DNA of 64,000 nucleotides, taken from NCBI GenBank assembly GCA_025024175.1, contig QCXZ01000001.1, forward strand, positions 26,220,942 through 26,284,941, written 5' to 3'. The DNA is from Rhyzopertha dominica. Lineage: Eukaryota; Arthropoda; Insecta; Coleoptera; Bostrichidae. Below, one piece after another: positions 9,644-22,127 of this stretch (positions are counted from its first letter, which is position 1; the number at the start of each line of letters is the position of its first letter). The notes below the pieces were generated by a model. The model had not been told where the DNA came from. It ran no database searches and saw nothing but the letters and a program-made list of their open reading frames with translations. A program made the translations under genes and the position numbers.

Positions 9644-12089
9644 TGAAAACTGTTTACCTCTTATCAATGATGAGAAGTGCTGTGTGATTACTTATACCAT
9701 AAAATTTGCATAGCGGGAAAATTTAGTATAAATGTATATATAATATAACTAAGTATACAAAATAGAAGCTGATTTTTTTATGACAGGGAAATGTACTTCA
9801 GTAAAATAAATCGCAGAATACAGTTATTTTAATAAAAACAAATTTATCTCTGGAGACTATAAAAATTTTAAGTATATTTACGCTGTTGGGATTAGGTGAT
9901 AGTTATCATAATTAATTACAATTACGCGAACACAACAAGTTTCGATTGAAGGCTATCTTTTATAATCTGACAAATATAAAATAGATATTATATTATCCTA
10001 AATATTCGCCCTTGCATAAAACATCTGTCTAACCACTTTTCGATATAGGAGTGATATATTAATTTCTTAGAACTTGTGGTCTTATGGTTAACAACGTAGT
10101 GACATAAACACAGGCATACCAGCTGCTGTCAAATCAAATCCTCATTTATGTCAATTAATGGCTTGGGTCTTTATTACTTTACTACCATCCCACTATTATT
10201 AATCATGCCTCTTAATTAATGCGTTTATGGCAATAATACGTCTACCATAAAGGACAGTAATATCAAGTAAAAAGGCGGTAGGGGGTAGAAGGAGTGACAA
10301 ATGCACTAAGCGTATTAAAGTAATAAAAAAGAATATGACGCTCAATTGGGAAAACTGCGTAGGTAATTTATTATGAATTAGTAAAAGTTACAAAACTTAA
10401 TCAACATATACCTTAGTTGTTCAGTTGTCTATATTTCCCTTATGATGCATTATTAAAAGGTCAAGCTACGCGAAATATAAATGATTTTCGAATCTCTCGG
10501 ATACCATGGGTCTGAATATAGAAGAACAATTTCAAATCCTTTAACAGAAAAATTAAGGAACTTTAATCCAAAACTACCTTATTTTTCACTTTATCGTGCA
10601 ACTACAGAAATGGCTGAATAACGTAATAGCAGAAAAGGAAGGTACAATTTTAACCTGTAATACTTCACTCACCATTATTATAATTCGTATTGTGAATATA
10701 TTATTCCAATGATGCAGAAGATTGAATGTTAATTGAAACCGTTACATCTAGATCGACGACTATGAGACATATGATGTGCATCAGCAAAAATAACATTTCT
10801 AAGCCTAACACAGATCCAGGTATCACTTTGTCAACATACCAGTTCAAGTTTTAAAAACTTAATATTTAATAAAGGTCGTCATTCCTTATTCGTCTTTTTT
10901 ATAGCTTAATGAATCAAAACGGTTTCGAATTGGAGTTACTTCTTGGTAGATTGTATAATACAATCTCGTAAGGAAAAAATGACTGCACTTTAGTCTCAGT
11001 ATTTATTTATTAGAACCACAGGCTAGACAGAAATGAACAGAGAGGTAAACAAAAACTGGAACTGATTTAAAAAGAAAAATTAATATAGTGATGCATCTAT
11101 GGTGAATTTAACAACTACCGATAAAATTAAAGCAATATGCTTGATGATGGTTAATTGAGCATTGTGCAATCCTTTGCAAATTGTTATTAAAGAGTGCGTA
11201 GTGCGATAACATGGCATAAAAATATGCAATTACCAATACCGTATAGTCTGCTTGAGAGCTTTTGAGCGAAGTTAAATATATTTTAAATGATAAACCGTTT
11301 GTTTGCTATTAAATACGTAGATAAAAGAATTCTCAGAAAGTGAACTATAAATAGGTATATTTTTACAAATTCCGAATTAAAGAAAATATAGTAAACGACC
11401 ACTCTTTCAGTCTTAGAGCTGTCCGAGGGAATTTTCTGCATTAACACGTTTGAATATGTTTGACAAATTAATATTAATTGCCTAAGAAAGATTCAAAATT
11501 AAATAAATTAAATAAAGTAAGGTTAGGAAAGGATACTGCTCTTTGTTTACTGTCGGAAATACAACTGATCTGAACAAAAAGATAACTAAAATAAACATGT
11601 TTTAAAGTACTAATTGCTTCCTCCTGAGGACTAGCACAATAAGCAATAGTTATAATCAATAAATAATGGGTGTCTTACAGAAATTGAGGTTTATATCATA
11701 AAGCAACTGCACATGTTATTATAAAAAGAAATAAACTCACTCCATCGAAAACCCTTCGTCAATGTGTAAGCAAATTCACCACGTAAATTACCTAGTAATG
11801 TTGATGAATATACTTATAACACTCAACCGTAGTTAAAACACGCTCACCGTTAGCAAGCTTTTACGACAGAAATATATAGGTATACAGGTTAGGTTAGATA
11901 TAGGTTAAGTTTTGTCCTATTTATGGCTTTTCTCCCTTTCCAAGACTTTCATTTTGTCCCCAATTCACTTGATGCTCAGTGTTTAAAGTACTACGTGCTG
12001 CGGAACCCCTAGCGCGACTCCTTCGGGGTCGCGGGAGATCGGCGCTGCTCCGCTGTGTCAGTTGGGGATCACTTATCAGAAAGGGGATG
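9644..12089. other. AT-rich intergenic stretch with a possible regulatory block
   Basis: No coding sequence is supported. At about 10130-10260 there is a cluster of homeodomain-type motifs: TCAATTAATGG, CTTAATTAATGCG and a TTTATGG core. Such clusters are common in insect developmental enhancers, but conservation cannot be judged here. Confidence 0.25.
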
Positions 12090-12800
12090 GGTCTACCGTA
12101 TACCTTGGATCGTACTCTACGAAAAAGTATACCGCACCTAAAGTCGTACGATATCGCGTTCAAAAGTTATAAGGAGAAAACTAAACTTCCCCTAAAATCG
12201 TAAAAAGTGTACAATTTGGCAACACCGCGGTTGGAAATTTTGGGGGGAAACCCTGTAACCGCCATGTCGGGATTCACCCGCCAATTTCCCCAAAAAAATC
12301 GTAAAAAGTGCACAATCCGGCATCACTGCATCTTACAAAAAGTTGAAGAATTTCAAATCCAACATGCGGAGATTTACCCGCCGTTTTCCCTAAAAGTTCG
12401 TAATACGTGCACAATCCGGCAACACCCCGGATAGCATCGCATTCCCCGGATCAAGCTGTACAAAAAAGTATACCGCACTAGGACGTCGCATTTAAAAGTT
12501 ATAACGACAGAACGAAATTTCCCTGAAAAATTGTCGAAAGTGCACAATCCAACAACACTGGGGTCGAAAATTTCTGGCGAACCCCTAAACCGCCATGCCG
12601 GGATTCACCCGTCGATTTCCCTAAGAAATCGTCAAAAGTGATCAATCCTGCAACATTGCGTACTAAAACAACGGACCTGTCCGGTTACCCGCGAAAAATC
12701 ACATCGCTTGCGAAAAATCGCAGTCTGGCATTTACCGGTCGATTTCACCCAAAAATTCCTAAAAAGCGCACAATCCGACAACGCTGCGGCCGTTTACAGA
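12090..12800. repeat. Satellite-like tandem repeat, two copies of a 341-bp unit
   Basis: AAGTATACCGCAC occurs at about 12125 and again at about 12466, 341 bp apart. The downstream sequences correspond in order: CAAAAGTTATAAGGAGA versus TAAAAGTTATAACGACA, then GTGTACAATTTGGCAACAC versus GTGCACAATCCAACAACAC, then CCGCCATGTCGGGATTCACC versus CCGCCATGCCGGGATTCACC. Inside each unit the phrase 'GTGCACAATCCGGCAACAC' recurs every 98-133 bp (near 12206, 12306, 12405, 12538, 12636 and 12763), so the unit is itself built from shorter degenerate repeats. The block is noticeably richer in GC and CpG than its surroundings. Confidence 0.8.
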
Positions 12801-15212
12801 GTCCTATATTACCGATAACAGATTCCTTTATGGTACCGTTTACAAGTTGATATATTACCGATCACAGATTCCAATATTATCCCTTATTTAAATTTGTATA
12901 ACATAAGTACGGATGTCTCGGTTTTGGGGAAGAAGCCGTAGTTCAAGGAATTTCGTAAATTTTCATGCGAAACACATACACTGTTTTTCGAGCGAAAGCT
13001 TCCTAAACTGTCGAAACCGACATTTAAGAATGGGGGAAGAAAGAAGTAATATGTAATAGAACAGTAAAAAACGCTTTTTTGCATTTTTTCACCTTCCTGC
13101 GAATACATTTCTGAAACTTCTGTCTAAAATGTTTAAATAGGTAAACGCAAATGAACGCGGGATGAAAGGGAAACGATTATTTCGTAGAGTATTTATAAAA
13201 AAAATTATATTGTTCCCAAAAACTTATATCTATAACACTTCAAGATGACCGACCGTCAATAGCAAAAAACAAAAAGATTCTAAGTATCTATCACATACAC
13301 ACATTCATTAATCGCGACGTTCGATTTCGCTACGCTACGTTTATCCTTCGTAATACGCTCCGTTTCCTTTAATACCGCACCCTTTGCGGGTCTGTCCTGC
13401 CGGTACATTTTTGGAACTTGTATATATACTGAAAAATCGGTTTTCCGTAACGTCTGAATTTTTTTTCTCCAACATGAATCCACAAAATCAAAGAGCTAGT
13501 ACTTTAAAATTTCACTTTTCTCAGTGGTTAAAGCAGAAAATCGAAAAGCCATCTACAATTAGGTGCAATTATATATGAATTAAATGTTTCCGTAGATTTT
13601 TCATACCATACAAGTTTAATTGTGGCAAAAAGTGCACGATAGCTGTTATTTTTTATTCGAAAATATTCCCGTTTTAAATACACTTTTTTCCCTTTGAATC
13701 CAGAGAAAATTAGTAAGATCAATATAAATGTGCATTTTATTTTTTTTGGAATTTTTGGAAATTATTTTTTTAAGCTTGGAAAGTTCAAAGCAAAATGTAG
13801 TACATATAAAGTTAAGTCACTCAGTGAAACTACAGAATAAGCAAGTGTACCTATTTATAGTAATGTTGTCATCTGATCTACAAGTTAAGCGTTTTAGGTT
13901 ACTCACCTTTAAAAACCATCAGCATAGGTCATTTTAGTATGTACTTCTACTATCGAATGCTGCCGTTTAATTAAATTAACGCTCTATTAATGACTTATTT
14001 ATCCATTTATCCCTTAAATAAGCTGTCCACAGATTGTCTTGACGCAGGCGACATGGCATAGACGTAATTATTATGCTTGAGAACTGCATTCGCTGCAGAA
14101 ATCGTCGTTGGAGAACGTCTGCTGGCTTTTAATCGCCCACAACACAGTGGGCTGCCGTTCAGATTAGTTCTCCACAGAGACGAGTGGATGATGCCGTATT
14201 GCCACTAGATGGCATGTTGTCATCCACACTGTAATTCTCGCATTGACAAATTGAGTTCCATACACAAAATACGAATTAATTTTAACGGGGATACCAAAAT
14301 TACAAATTACTTTGAGTTAGTTCATATTTTTATAGCGGAATTCATATACCTCAACAACGCAATGTACTACTTCAAACCATTTTCAGAGACAAATTCCTTA
14401 CACTTATACAAGTCTGTGTTCATCACTATTTCACCCGGTATGCGCCACAAATAATTCCTGAGCGAAACGGGTATTTGCTTACGTTTAAAGCCAACCAAAA
14501 CGCTTATGGTTGGGCATTTAAACCCGGCCGGTGAGGATGTCCATCCATAAATTTTTTGTGCGCTCATGTTTAGCGAATGGAAGACAAACACAAGTCGAGA
14601 GTGAAGTGGTTATAAACTGACGGGATGGAGCACAATAACGAGACGCTGGGGTGGAATCTTTTCGTCTACGTAGTTGTAAATGCGGTTGGGGCACTCCGGT
14701 GTCCAATTACTGTTTGACCTCTGTGCATAAAGCTGACTGCCAGAGAAGGGGTTGACCATAATCGCCGGTGATATATCCCGCTTCCTTTTTTTGTGGTGGA
14801 ATTTGTTTACCAATCTATTTACATCTTTGGTGGATTCTAGTGAAGTACGACATTAAGTACGTAAAATCTGGTCAAATATAAGCAAAAAGGTAACTGAGCA
14901 TAGCTAATTTAAAAAAAGCACGTATGTGACCTGAAGCAAGTCGCAAAAGTATAAAAATGGAAATATTCATGGTGGTCGCAGTGAGTTCAGACCGGCTGGG
15001 TTAGACACCTGGCTTTCAAGCTTGGTGTGCTGAAACGTAAAAGGTTACGTTTCCGTGAACCTCCTGTAGTACCTGTGGCACCTGTGTCACGACGTACAAT
15101 AAAGAAAGCTATCGGAACAACATTACGCGATTCTGTGCTAAACTAAACAAAACCCTTTCCGAAAGCACCAAATGATTCTGGAAGCCGACACTGCTCTTTC
15201 CTGTCCTCAAGT
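12801..15212. other. Intergenic stretch, possible conserved non-coding block
   Basis: No gene recognised. About 13960-14180 is unique, moderate-GC sequence with motifs such as TAATTATTATG and CTTTTAATCG, reminiscent of regulatory DNA. The open frames at 14209-14813 on both strands show no family resemblance. Confidence 0.25.
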
Positions 15213-15220
15213 TTCCAGGT
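15213..15220 (+). repeat. Target-site duplication, left copy, of the SINE
   Basis: TTCCAGGT, matched exactly at 15413-15420. The similarity extends a few bases further left with mismatches. Confidence 0.5.
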
Positions 15221-15412
15221 GGTTAAAATTATTTTAAAATGGTCGGGGACCCTCGTTCGGGACGGCTGTCCGGCAGCGGGTGTTATAGTAATGGTTATAA
15301 GACCTACTTAACTGGAATTTTTAGGGTAATATTTTGACCGAGTATTGAATCCGGGACCTTTTGATTGCTAGACAAATGTGATAACCACTACACCATCAAA
15401 GCCCTATTCAAA
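15221..15412 (-). mobile_element. tRNA-derived SINE
   Basis: On the minus strand the head reads TGGTGTAGTGGTTATCAC (A box, about 15378-15395) and, 33 bases on, GGATTCAATAC (B box, 15342-15352). The spacing and phrase order match a tRNA, most like tRNA-Val (GTGGTGTAGTGGTTATCAC...GGTCC-CGGTTCGA). The acceptor and T stems are broken by mismatches, so it is not a working tRNA. A tRNA-unrelated body of about 100 bp follows, containing CCGCTGCCGGACAGCCGTCC, ending in an A/T-rich tail. An 8-bp direct repeat, TTCCAGGT, brackets the 192-bp unit. Confidence 0.7.
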
Positions 15413-15420
15413 TTCCAGGT
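15413..15420 (+). repeat. Target-site duplication, right copy, of the SINE
   Basis: TTCCAGGT, identical to 15213-15220. Confidence 0.5.
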
Positions 15421-17760
15421 CAAAGTGGCATATATTTGCCAAAATCTATAATACGTAATGCTACTGAATGCCATCTGGCGCTTTTGTAAGGTTGTGCAGT
15501 CTTACGAACTAAATGTTACCTTATCCAACGTTTTTAATAAAACAGTGAGGAGCTTATTATCGCAAATTTTTATATTTTAATATATTTTTCTTCAAAAAAT
15601 ACAACAAATTATGACAATTTTCAACTAGGTTGTTATGGAATAGCCTAATATGAAAACTAAACAAGAACTGTAATTATACACATAAAAAGCTATAAACATT
15701 TTTAAAAGTGGCTCTTCTCTCGTTTAGTTGCTAATTTTCTTACTCCCTTTTTACTGCTGGCAAATCAATTCTTGTGCGATCGGTTATATGCTATATATTA
15801 ATCAGATGTTTCATATGACATGAGGCACAACTACAAATGATACATTTTCGGCATTCAATGACAAAGAACGCTTATGCCATTCAATGCCTGAAAAGAGCGG
15901 GCAGCCAACTGTATGTGGGAAGAGAAAACCGTAGATATCCATATATAAATATATAAAATTTCCATTTGGAAAATGGCGTCTCATAAGATATTCACGAGCG
16001 GACAGTTAGTCTGCGGCTGCATATACAAGTCCGGTACAACACGAGAAAAGAACCCCGTCGGGCCCTCCCTTTCAGAATTGACCCCAGTTGAGAAGTTGAG
16101 CCTCTTGAACGTGACAAAATCTCCGCAGGGACTTTAAACACGAATTTCAGAACCAACATTTTTCAGTTAAGACTCAGACGAAGCTAAATTTTACACGGGC
16201 AGTGCGATGATGGGAAAAGGGTAGCCCATGAATTTGGCTTAGTATCTAGATTCTTTAAAAATTGTGTTTTTGACTTTCTTCATAGGCCATTTATAACATT
16301 AATAGAAATTAATTTCACAGCAATATTGTTTGAATCCTTTTAACATACATACACACATACATTATATATATTTGCATACTTTAAAATATAACTTAGCAAA
16401 ATTAGCTGAACTCTAGTTATATAAAATCACTTATCTAGGATTCATCAGCTACCATGCTAATTTTAATTATTAAATGTCAATTTAACTAAATTTGTTTAAC
16501 ATATAGGCACGATGGGCAGCTTCATAAATCATCCTTTTAAGGTACTTAGAAAATGGCAACAAATAGTAAATATGGGAATATGAGAAATATGTCGTTGACA
16601 GTAATTACAGGAGTAATCGAAACGAATGTGACACATTGGCGCCACTTGTCGGTAAGGCGTTATCTGAACTCTTTTTATGTGGTAAACAATCAACTATGAC
16701 CCAAAGCTCGGATCAAAATAATGAGTGAAAGGTCTAAAATTTTGTATTGCGATATCGGTATGTAAAAATTTCCGTCATTGCCAATGAAATCGATTAATCC
16801 AAAGCAAGTGTTCTGACCTAAATTTCAATTTTTGCAATATGTATGGAACGGATTCGCACTCTTGTACCGAAGGGACAAATAAAAAGTGTTCTAGTAAAAA
16901 TGCGATTAGTGTTGTTTGTGCTTACCAAGATACCTGGGGAAAGACAACATAGTTGAAATCGATCCAAATGTGCTTAAAAGGCATCAGATTCATGATGATT
17001 AACATATTTTTTCGCTCGGTGCATAATTCGAAATAGCTTTTATTAAATCGGAATATTAAGTGCATAAAATAAAAAATAAAGTATTAGATGTGGTTTGGAC
17101 ATATCAAATCAAGAAATTTTGAACATTAAACAAAAAACTCACATACAGTATTCTTACTTATGACAAATTAAAACTAAACACACCCGGTTAATGACATATA
17201 GAACCGCAAAACAGATTATAAAGAAGTAGACACCGCATACACTGCTAAACAGAGGAAGTATTTACTGACAATATGAAGTAAAAGTACTTTTATCATTTTT
17301 CTTTCTTCATATTCCCCAATAATCAATATAATAAATGGTAAATAAGCTATAACATCACTGGGAATATCACTCTTAACGGCATTTAAACCGCAAAAAGAAG
17401 AAAAGCCTCAAACAGTTACTTGTTGTTTCGGTGAAGCACAAAAAAGAGAGATCAGCAGAAAAGCTCTTAGACGGAAAAATAGTCATAAAAAGAATAGACA
17501 GATACTTATAACATATTGTAGAGATATCCAGGGGAGGGAGGTGACCTGACCTGAAATCTAAGTGCAGATAAATTTAATTGGCAAGGTCGTGCTATAGATA
17601 GCAAAGAACTGTAGAAACAGTAATACAGACGTCCCAGATAAACGCAGAGAACTGATGACGGGAAGAGCATGAAACGATATATTATGAAGTACCTACATGG
17701 CACAAATGATTCTGAAATAAGCCAATGGCACAAGAAATCTCCCGTTCCAATCCTCACATT
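15421..17760. other. Intergenic stretch, no recognised gene
   Basis: AT-rich with one unique moderate-GC block at about 15960-16230 that could be regulatory or an old unrecognised element. No coding region supported. Confidence 0.3.
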
Positions 17761-18253
17761 CAGTAGCGGATCCAGGGGGGGGGGGGGCTAAGGGGCTCAA
17801 GCCCACCCCCGACAAATCTCAAACTTAATATTATGTTACTTTCTCAGAACAACAGAACAACATTGCAACTACAGTNCAATCTCTTTATCCCCTATCTTTA
17901 CTTGATCCACTAGTAGGTATAGTATTTTTCGACTTTATATTTCTATAAGAAGGCGTCAAATTTTTAAACCGCGCGCCACGGATACACAGCGCGCGCGCGT
18001 GATCTCTCCTCTGTAGCGTGTGGTCATGCTCATGCTGTCGTGTCGTATCAACTGTCAACAGTTGTTTATTAATTGCGAACGGGATGTGCTTTTGTTTGTT
18101 ATTGTAAAATTTGGATTAAAATGACAGCTAAACGTAAACAAGGAGGTCTTGGTTTGTTTCACTGAAAAAAAGGATGAGTCGAGCGAAAATGAACCAATAT
18201 CACCTAGAAACAATTTCAGCGACTTATCATCGTCGACTCAAAGTTATTCTGGT
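17761..18253 (+). mobile_element. 5' end of a hAT-type transposon with a coding exon (truncated)
   Basis: Begins CAGTAGCGGATCCAGG followed by a run of G, the form taken by many arthropod hAT termini (CAGTGGCGGATCCAGGGG...). About 360 bases in, ATG 18121 opens a short exon, MTAKRKQGGLGLFH, then an in-frame stop, KKDESSENEPISPRN and an STQSYSG end followed by a GTAGGT donor-like sequence at 18252. Basic/Phe start followed by acidic Ser-rich sequence is typical of the N-terminus of ZMYM/TTF-type hAT transposases. I find no dimerisation domain, RNase-H core or right terminus, so the rest is deleted or unrecognisable. Confidence 0.55.
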
Positions 18254-20293
18254 AGGTACATCCTCCTGATTATTTTGTATCTAATTAAGTAACTTCGTAA
18301 AAACATAATTAGTCGATTTCTTATTTTTATTCAGTTGAGTTCGTCAATTTTTCGGTCGGTGTTGTATTGGGTGTGGGTGGTGGGTGGTTATAGATTGAAC
18401 TCTGGGTGTGTGTGTGTGGACTACCTACTCTATGATTCCTGCGTGTCCTACAACGGACAGCGTGAGGTAATTAATATTAAGTTACCATTTAAATCAATCA
18501 TCGGTATATTCGAGTTTGAACTACTTTAAACTAGATTTATAAACATGCCCTCCCACCGCCGTGAATGTCATAGTTTTTATAGGTACTTACGGCATTATTT
18601 ACCTAAAATCGGCCAATAATCAGAAAGGGGTTGCAATACCCACGTTTGATAATGAGAAAAAATAACAAGTACAGGTACACATATCAAAATAAAATTTTGT
18701 GTGCTTTTTAGTGTTGCCAATAACGGACAAGTTGCATGATTTTTAAATTTCAACATTTAGCTGCTGAAATTAACGTCCTAACAGTCAGGAAGTGTTTTAT
18801 GCAAAACAACCCCGATAGAGTTGAAATAATTGCATTGTAAAATGTAAAGAATTTCACATGACTGAAAACGCTGCAGGGGCGCCGACATCACGTTCCGTTT
18901 TCAAGCGCCAGCCGAGATCTGTCACGCTGATAGGCGTTCCCACATCTTGTATTGACTGTTTCGGTGTTATTTGGGTATTTTGTCGCAATTAGTGTGTGTA
19001 TAGTTTTTCCTCTCGTTTCATTGCTGTACACCATTTTTTCTAGATATTTTCGATTTTGGGCAAACTAAATTAAATTTGGTTTGGAATGCAAAATCACATA
19101 CTTTTACACATCCCTAACCACAGAAAATTTTTTTTAGTATTTTCCGCTTTCACAAGAATGTTCGGAAATCATATTAAACTACTAACCCTCACAAAGAAAC
19201 AACTCACGAAAACGGCGTACGTAGATGCATCAGACGATTCGTATGAAAAGACAAACGCGCGACAATCTAGAATGAAATGTGACGNCANACGTCGTTTTTA
19301 GGTGACGTGATTAAATGCTATTTTCAATTTCAATTTCAATTCAATCTCTTTAATGTTTTGTAATTAAAGTCAATGAAGAAATTTACTGCTAATTGAGCTC
19401 AATAACAAAAATCCACTTTTGGCTGTTAATCGAATCAAGTCTTTGAAATGGGAGTTTCTCCGCCAAACTATATAGGTACTTCTGCCTTTTCATAACTTGT
19501 AGTGCACTGTCGTGGTAAATAAAGCAATGCGCACCCTGTATATCACCGTGATACGTCGTAAAACACATGAGACGAGCAAGTACCGTAACGATAAGTAAAA
19601 TCGCGCGAGACAGGCCCCGGAGCGCTCTAGCCAGGCCGCATGTTCGCCTCTCCGTACCGGAGACATATTTTACGTCGAAAGCTCCATGCATTAGTTATCG
19701 CTGTTTCGGGCGCCGCGTGTGACGCCAACGCTTTAAATTATTTTAATATTGCATGATTTCGGCTCGGCCAAATCTGAAGCAGGGACCGCCTCGGCTTTCC
19801 ATGTAGATTTTTCGGGCGCGCAATTACTTAATTTCTCCCGGACACAGTTTTACCCTCTTCTTGCGGCATTAGGCCTCAAATCCAATTTGATAAAGAATTC
19901 AGAAGCGGTCGCCTTTCGAATATGGCCGGACGAGTTTTATCGGTATATGTGACTTATACGACGAGAGCGACTCCTCGACGTTATGACTAAATTTGGTTTT
20001 ATTTGGGGAGTTTATCAATTTGAGCATATGTCAAAGTTTTATGCGGCGATAAAGTTTTTATGTAATATTTCCAACTTTCGGTAAATGTATCGAGCATGTA
20101 CGAGATCAAAGAATATCCCTAGCCTAGAGACATTCTCTGGATCAAATTTTCGTACTTCGTACGAAGAAAATAGTATGTGAGCAATACCGCACCGTCCATC
20201 TGGTTTTTATATACAAACGCAGCAATATACTTCGCGGATCAGAAGGAAAGCAGTAATTTTTGCCCTTTTTATAATTGATAAAAGGACAACGAA
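18254..20293. other. Intergenic stretch, possible regulatory block
   Basis: Contains a (TTTCAA)n run near 19320-19345, ambiguous bases at 19285 and 19287, and a long unique moderate-GC block at about 19490-19990. No domain is found in the open frames there. It may be conserved non-coding DNA. Confidence 0.25.
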
Positions 20294-20301
20294 TATGCGT
20301 G
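20294..20301 (+). repeat. 8-bp target-site duplication, left copy
   Basis: TATGCGTG, identical to 22120-22127, directly abutting the terminal repeat of the hAT-type element. Confidence 0.9.
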
Positions 20302-22119
20302 CATGGGCGTACCCAGCTTTTGGTCTAGGGAGGGGGGGGGGCAAAGCAGGAATTTCCATTACTGGATAATGCTACTTAGCTAGTATAGATAAAAAAATTA
20401 TCAAAACTGAGAATGAGGAAACAACCTGGTCGTGAAACAGTACCTAAGACAGTAATTATTTAAGCTGCTGGTTTAGTTAATCTTAGTTAAACTTAAAAGT
20501 ACAAGTTATAAGCTGCAACATTATGCGTCAGCTGGTCAAATACCACCAATCAGCATTAAATTGATGGTAGTTTTATCTCTAACAATTTTTACTCATACAT
20601 CTAATTTTACTCAAATTTCTTCATAATTTTAAAACCACCATTTGTTATTGTTCTCAAACTGCAAAAATCCTTTCATGTATTATATTCATCTTGTTATTGT
20701 CATTGACTTGCAAAATATGGCTCAATATCGCCAAAAACGCATGTTAAAAATACTTAAGGGAATCTACTTGACTATACTGAAATCTACAAGGATTAGCAAT
20801 TAAACGCACAGTATAAATTTTTACAAATGTAGGTATTTCTTTATGATCAATTAATCCTATGATGGCAATGTAAGTTATACTTCGATTGTTACTTCTGCGG
20901 CAATTTTTATGTGACATAAAAGTACATAATTTATGTTTTTAGCTTTAATCATATATGCATAGTTTATGTGCTTAAAGCGCGTATATCGTCATCTCAAACT
21001 GAATATGAGCACATCGATAATACTCCATTAAACTTGGACATCAGCAAATTTGGGATTAAAAACCGTGATCGTATTGATCTGATATTTTAAATAGATCAAA
21101 TTTGAGTACTTCTTTTTGCTCTTTGGCTAAAATAATGACCTGGACATAAATCGAAAATAGTGCTTTTGAGTCGATTATATAAATGCTAGATAATAATCAG
21201 ACACCGCAACACATCACTAAAATGATATTATTACATCTCAATGTTCGACGACGATTTTGTACACATATGAATAGGTACTGTGTAAAATCAGAATTGATAC
21301 ATTGTTACATAAAATTATGCAAGACATGTTTTGTTATGAACACAGTACAGAATATACCATCTTTTATTTAGACTGAGCCTTTGGGTTTATTTGATTATTA
21401 CATTTATCATTTAGCCATTATTTTTTTAAGTTAAGTCAACCTCCGTAATCTGCCACTGCATTGCTTCCAAAAATTAACCCAGTACTTATATCTTAACCAA
21501 ACTAATCCTCATTTAAATAAACTTTAATATATTTAATCCGTTTTTCAAAAAGTCTTTTGTATAGGTACTGGCATTTTAACAGCACACCGGGTTTTAATTC
21601 GTGCTTATAATACTACTGGATTCCTAAAACTTACGTTAAATAGACTTTCATAACTCTTAATTCGGATGGATTTTTGTTAGAAATATATGCTATTTTTGAA
21701 ACTTTTCGTTTCTTTATATTAATTTTAAAATTTGGAACTAAGAAGATTGGAGTTACCGCCAAATACAAATATGTGACCGATTCTGGGTATTCCACATAAC
21801 AGAATCATGCATAGTTGAACAATCCCTATAAGAAAACATATTTGAAGAGCAGAACAATGTAGAAATCGTATTATGACTTCTGACCAAAATAAGCTTGGAA
21901 ACCGTTTGACAACGACTTATTGAATGTCATTTGCATAGGTCAAATATGAGTTCTGGATGAAAAATGTGAAATACCCTTTTCAGTAAATTTTACTTCATTG
22001 ACAATTTCGTAAATACATTAATAAGCTAAATTTAGGGAAGGTGGAAAAGGCCCTGAGTTGGCAGTCCAGGTCCAAGGGGAAGGCAGCTGCCCCCCTTGCC
22101 CCCCTTCGGTACGCCCATG
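20302..22119. mobile_element. Complete non-autonomous hAT-type transposon, 1818 bp
   Basis: The left end reads CATGGGCGTACC (20302-20313) and the right end GGTACGCCCATG (22108-22119), a perfect 12-bp inverted repeat. Each is followed inward by a poly-G/poly-C type tract (left AGGGAGGGGGGGGGG, right CCCCCCTTGCCCCCC). The element is flanked on both sides by TATGCGTG, an exact 8-bp duplication, which is the hallmark length of the hAT superfamily. The interior is AT-rich with only short frames (for example 21183-21371, no similarity), so it encodes no transposase and must have moved in trans. Perfect ends and duplication suggest a fairly recent insertion. Confidence 0.88.
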
Positions 22120-22127
22120 TATGCGTG
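22120..22127 (+). repeat. 8-bp target-site duplication, right copy
   Basis: TATGCGTG, identical to 20294-20301. Confidence 0.9.

Noticed and set aside
11921..12434. Overlapping ORFs on both strands
   Set aside because: They lie in or beside the satellite-like repeat and change with each unit; no protein similarity.
15000..15120. tRNA-like phrase GGCTGGGTTAGACACCTGG
   Set aside because: No B box or cloverleaf could be fitted.
17761..20301. A pairing of the 17761 hAT start with a right end before 20.3 kb
   Set aside because: No inverse copy of CAGTAGCGGATCC and no matching 8-bp duplication of CTCACATT was found, so the element is called truncated.
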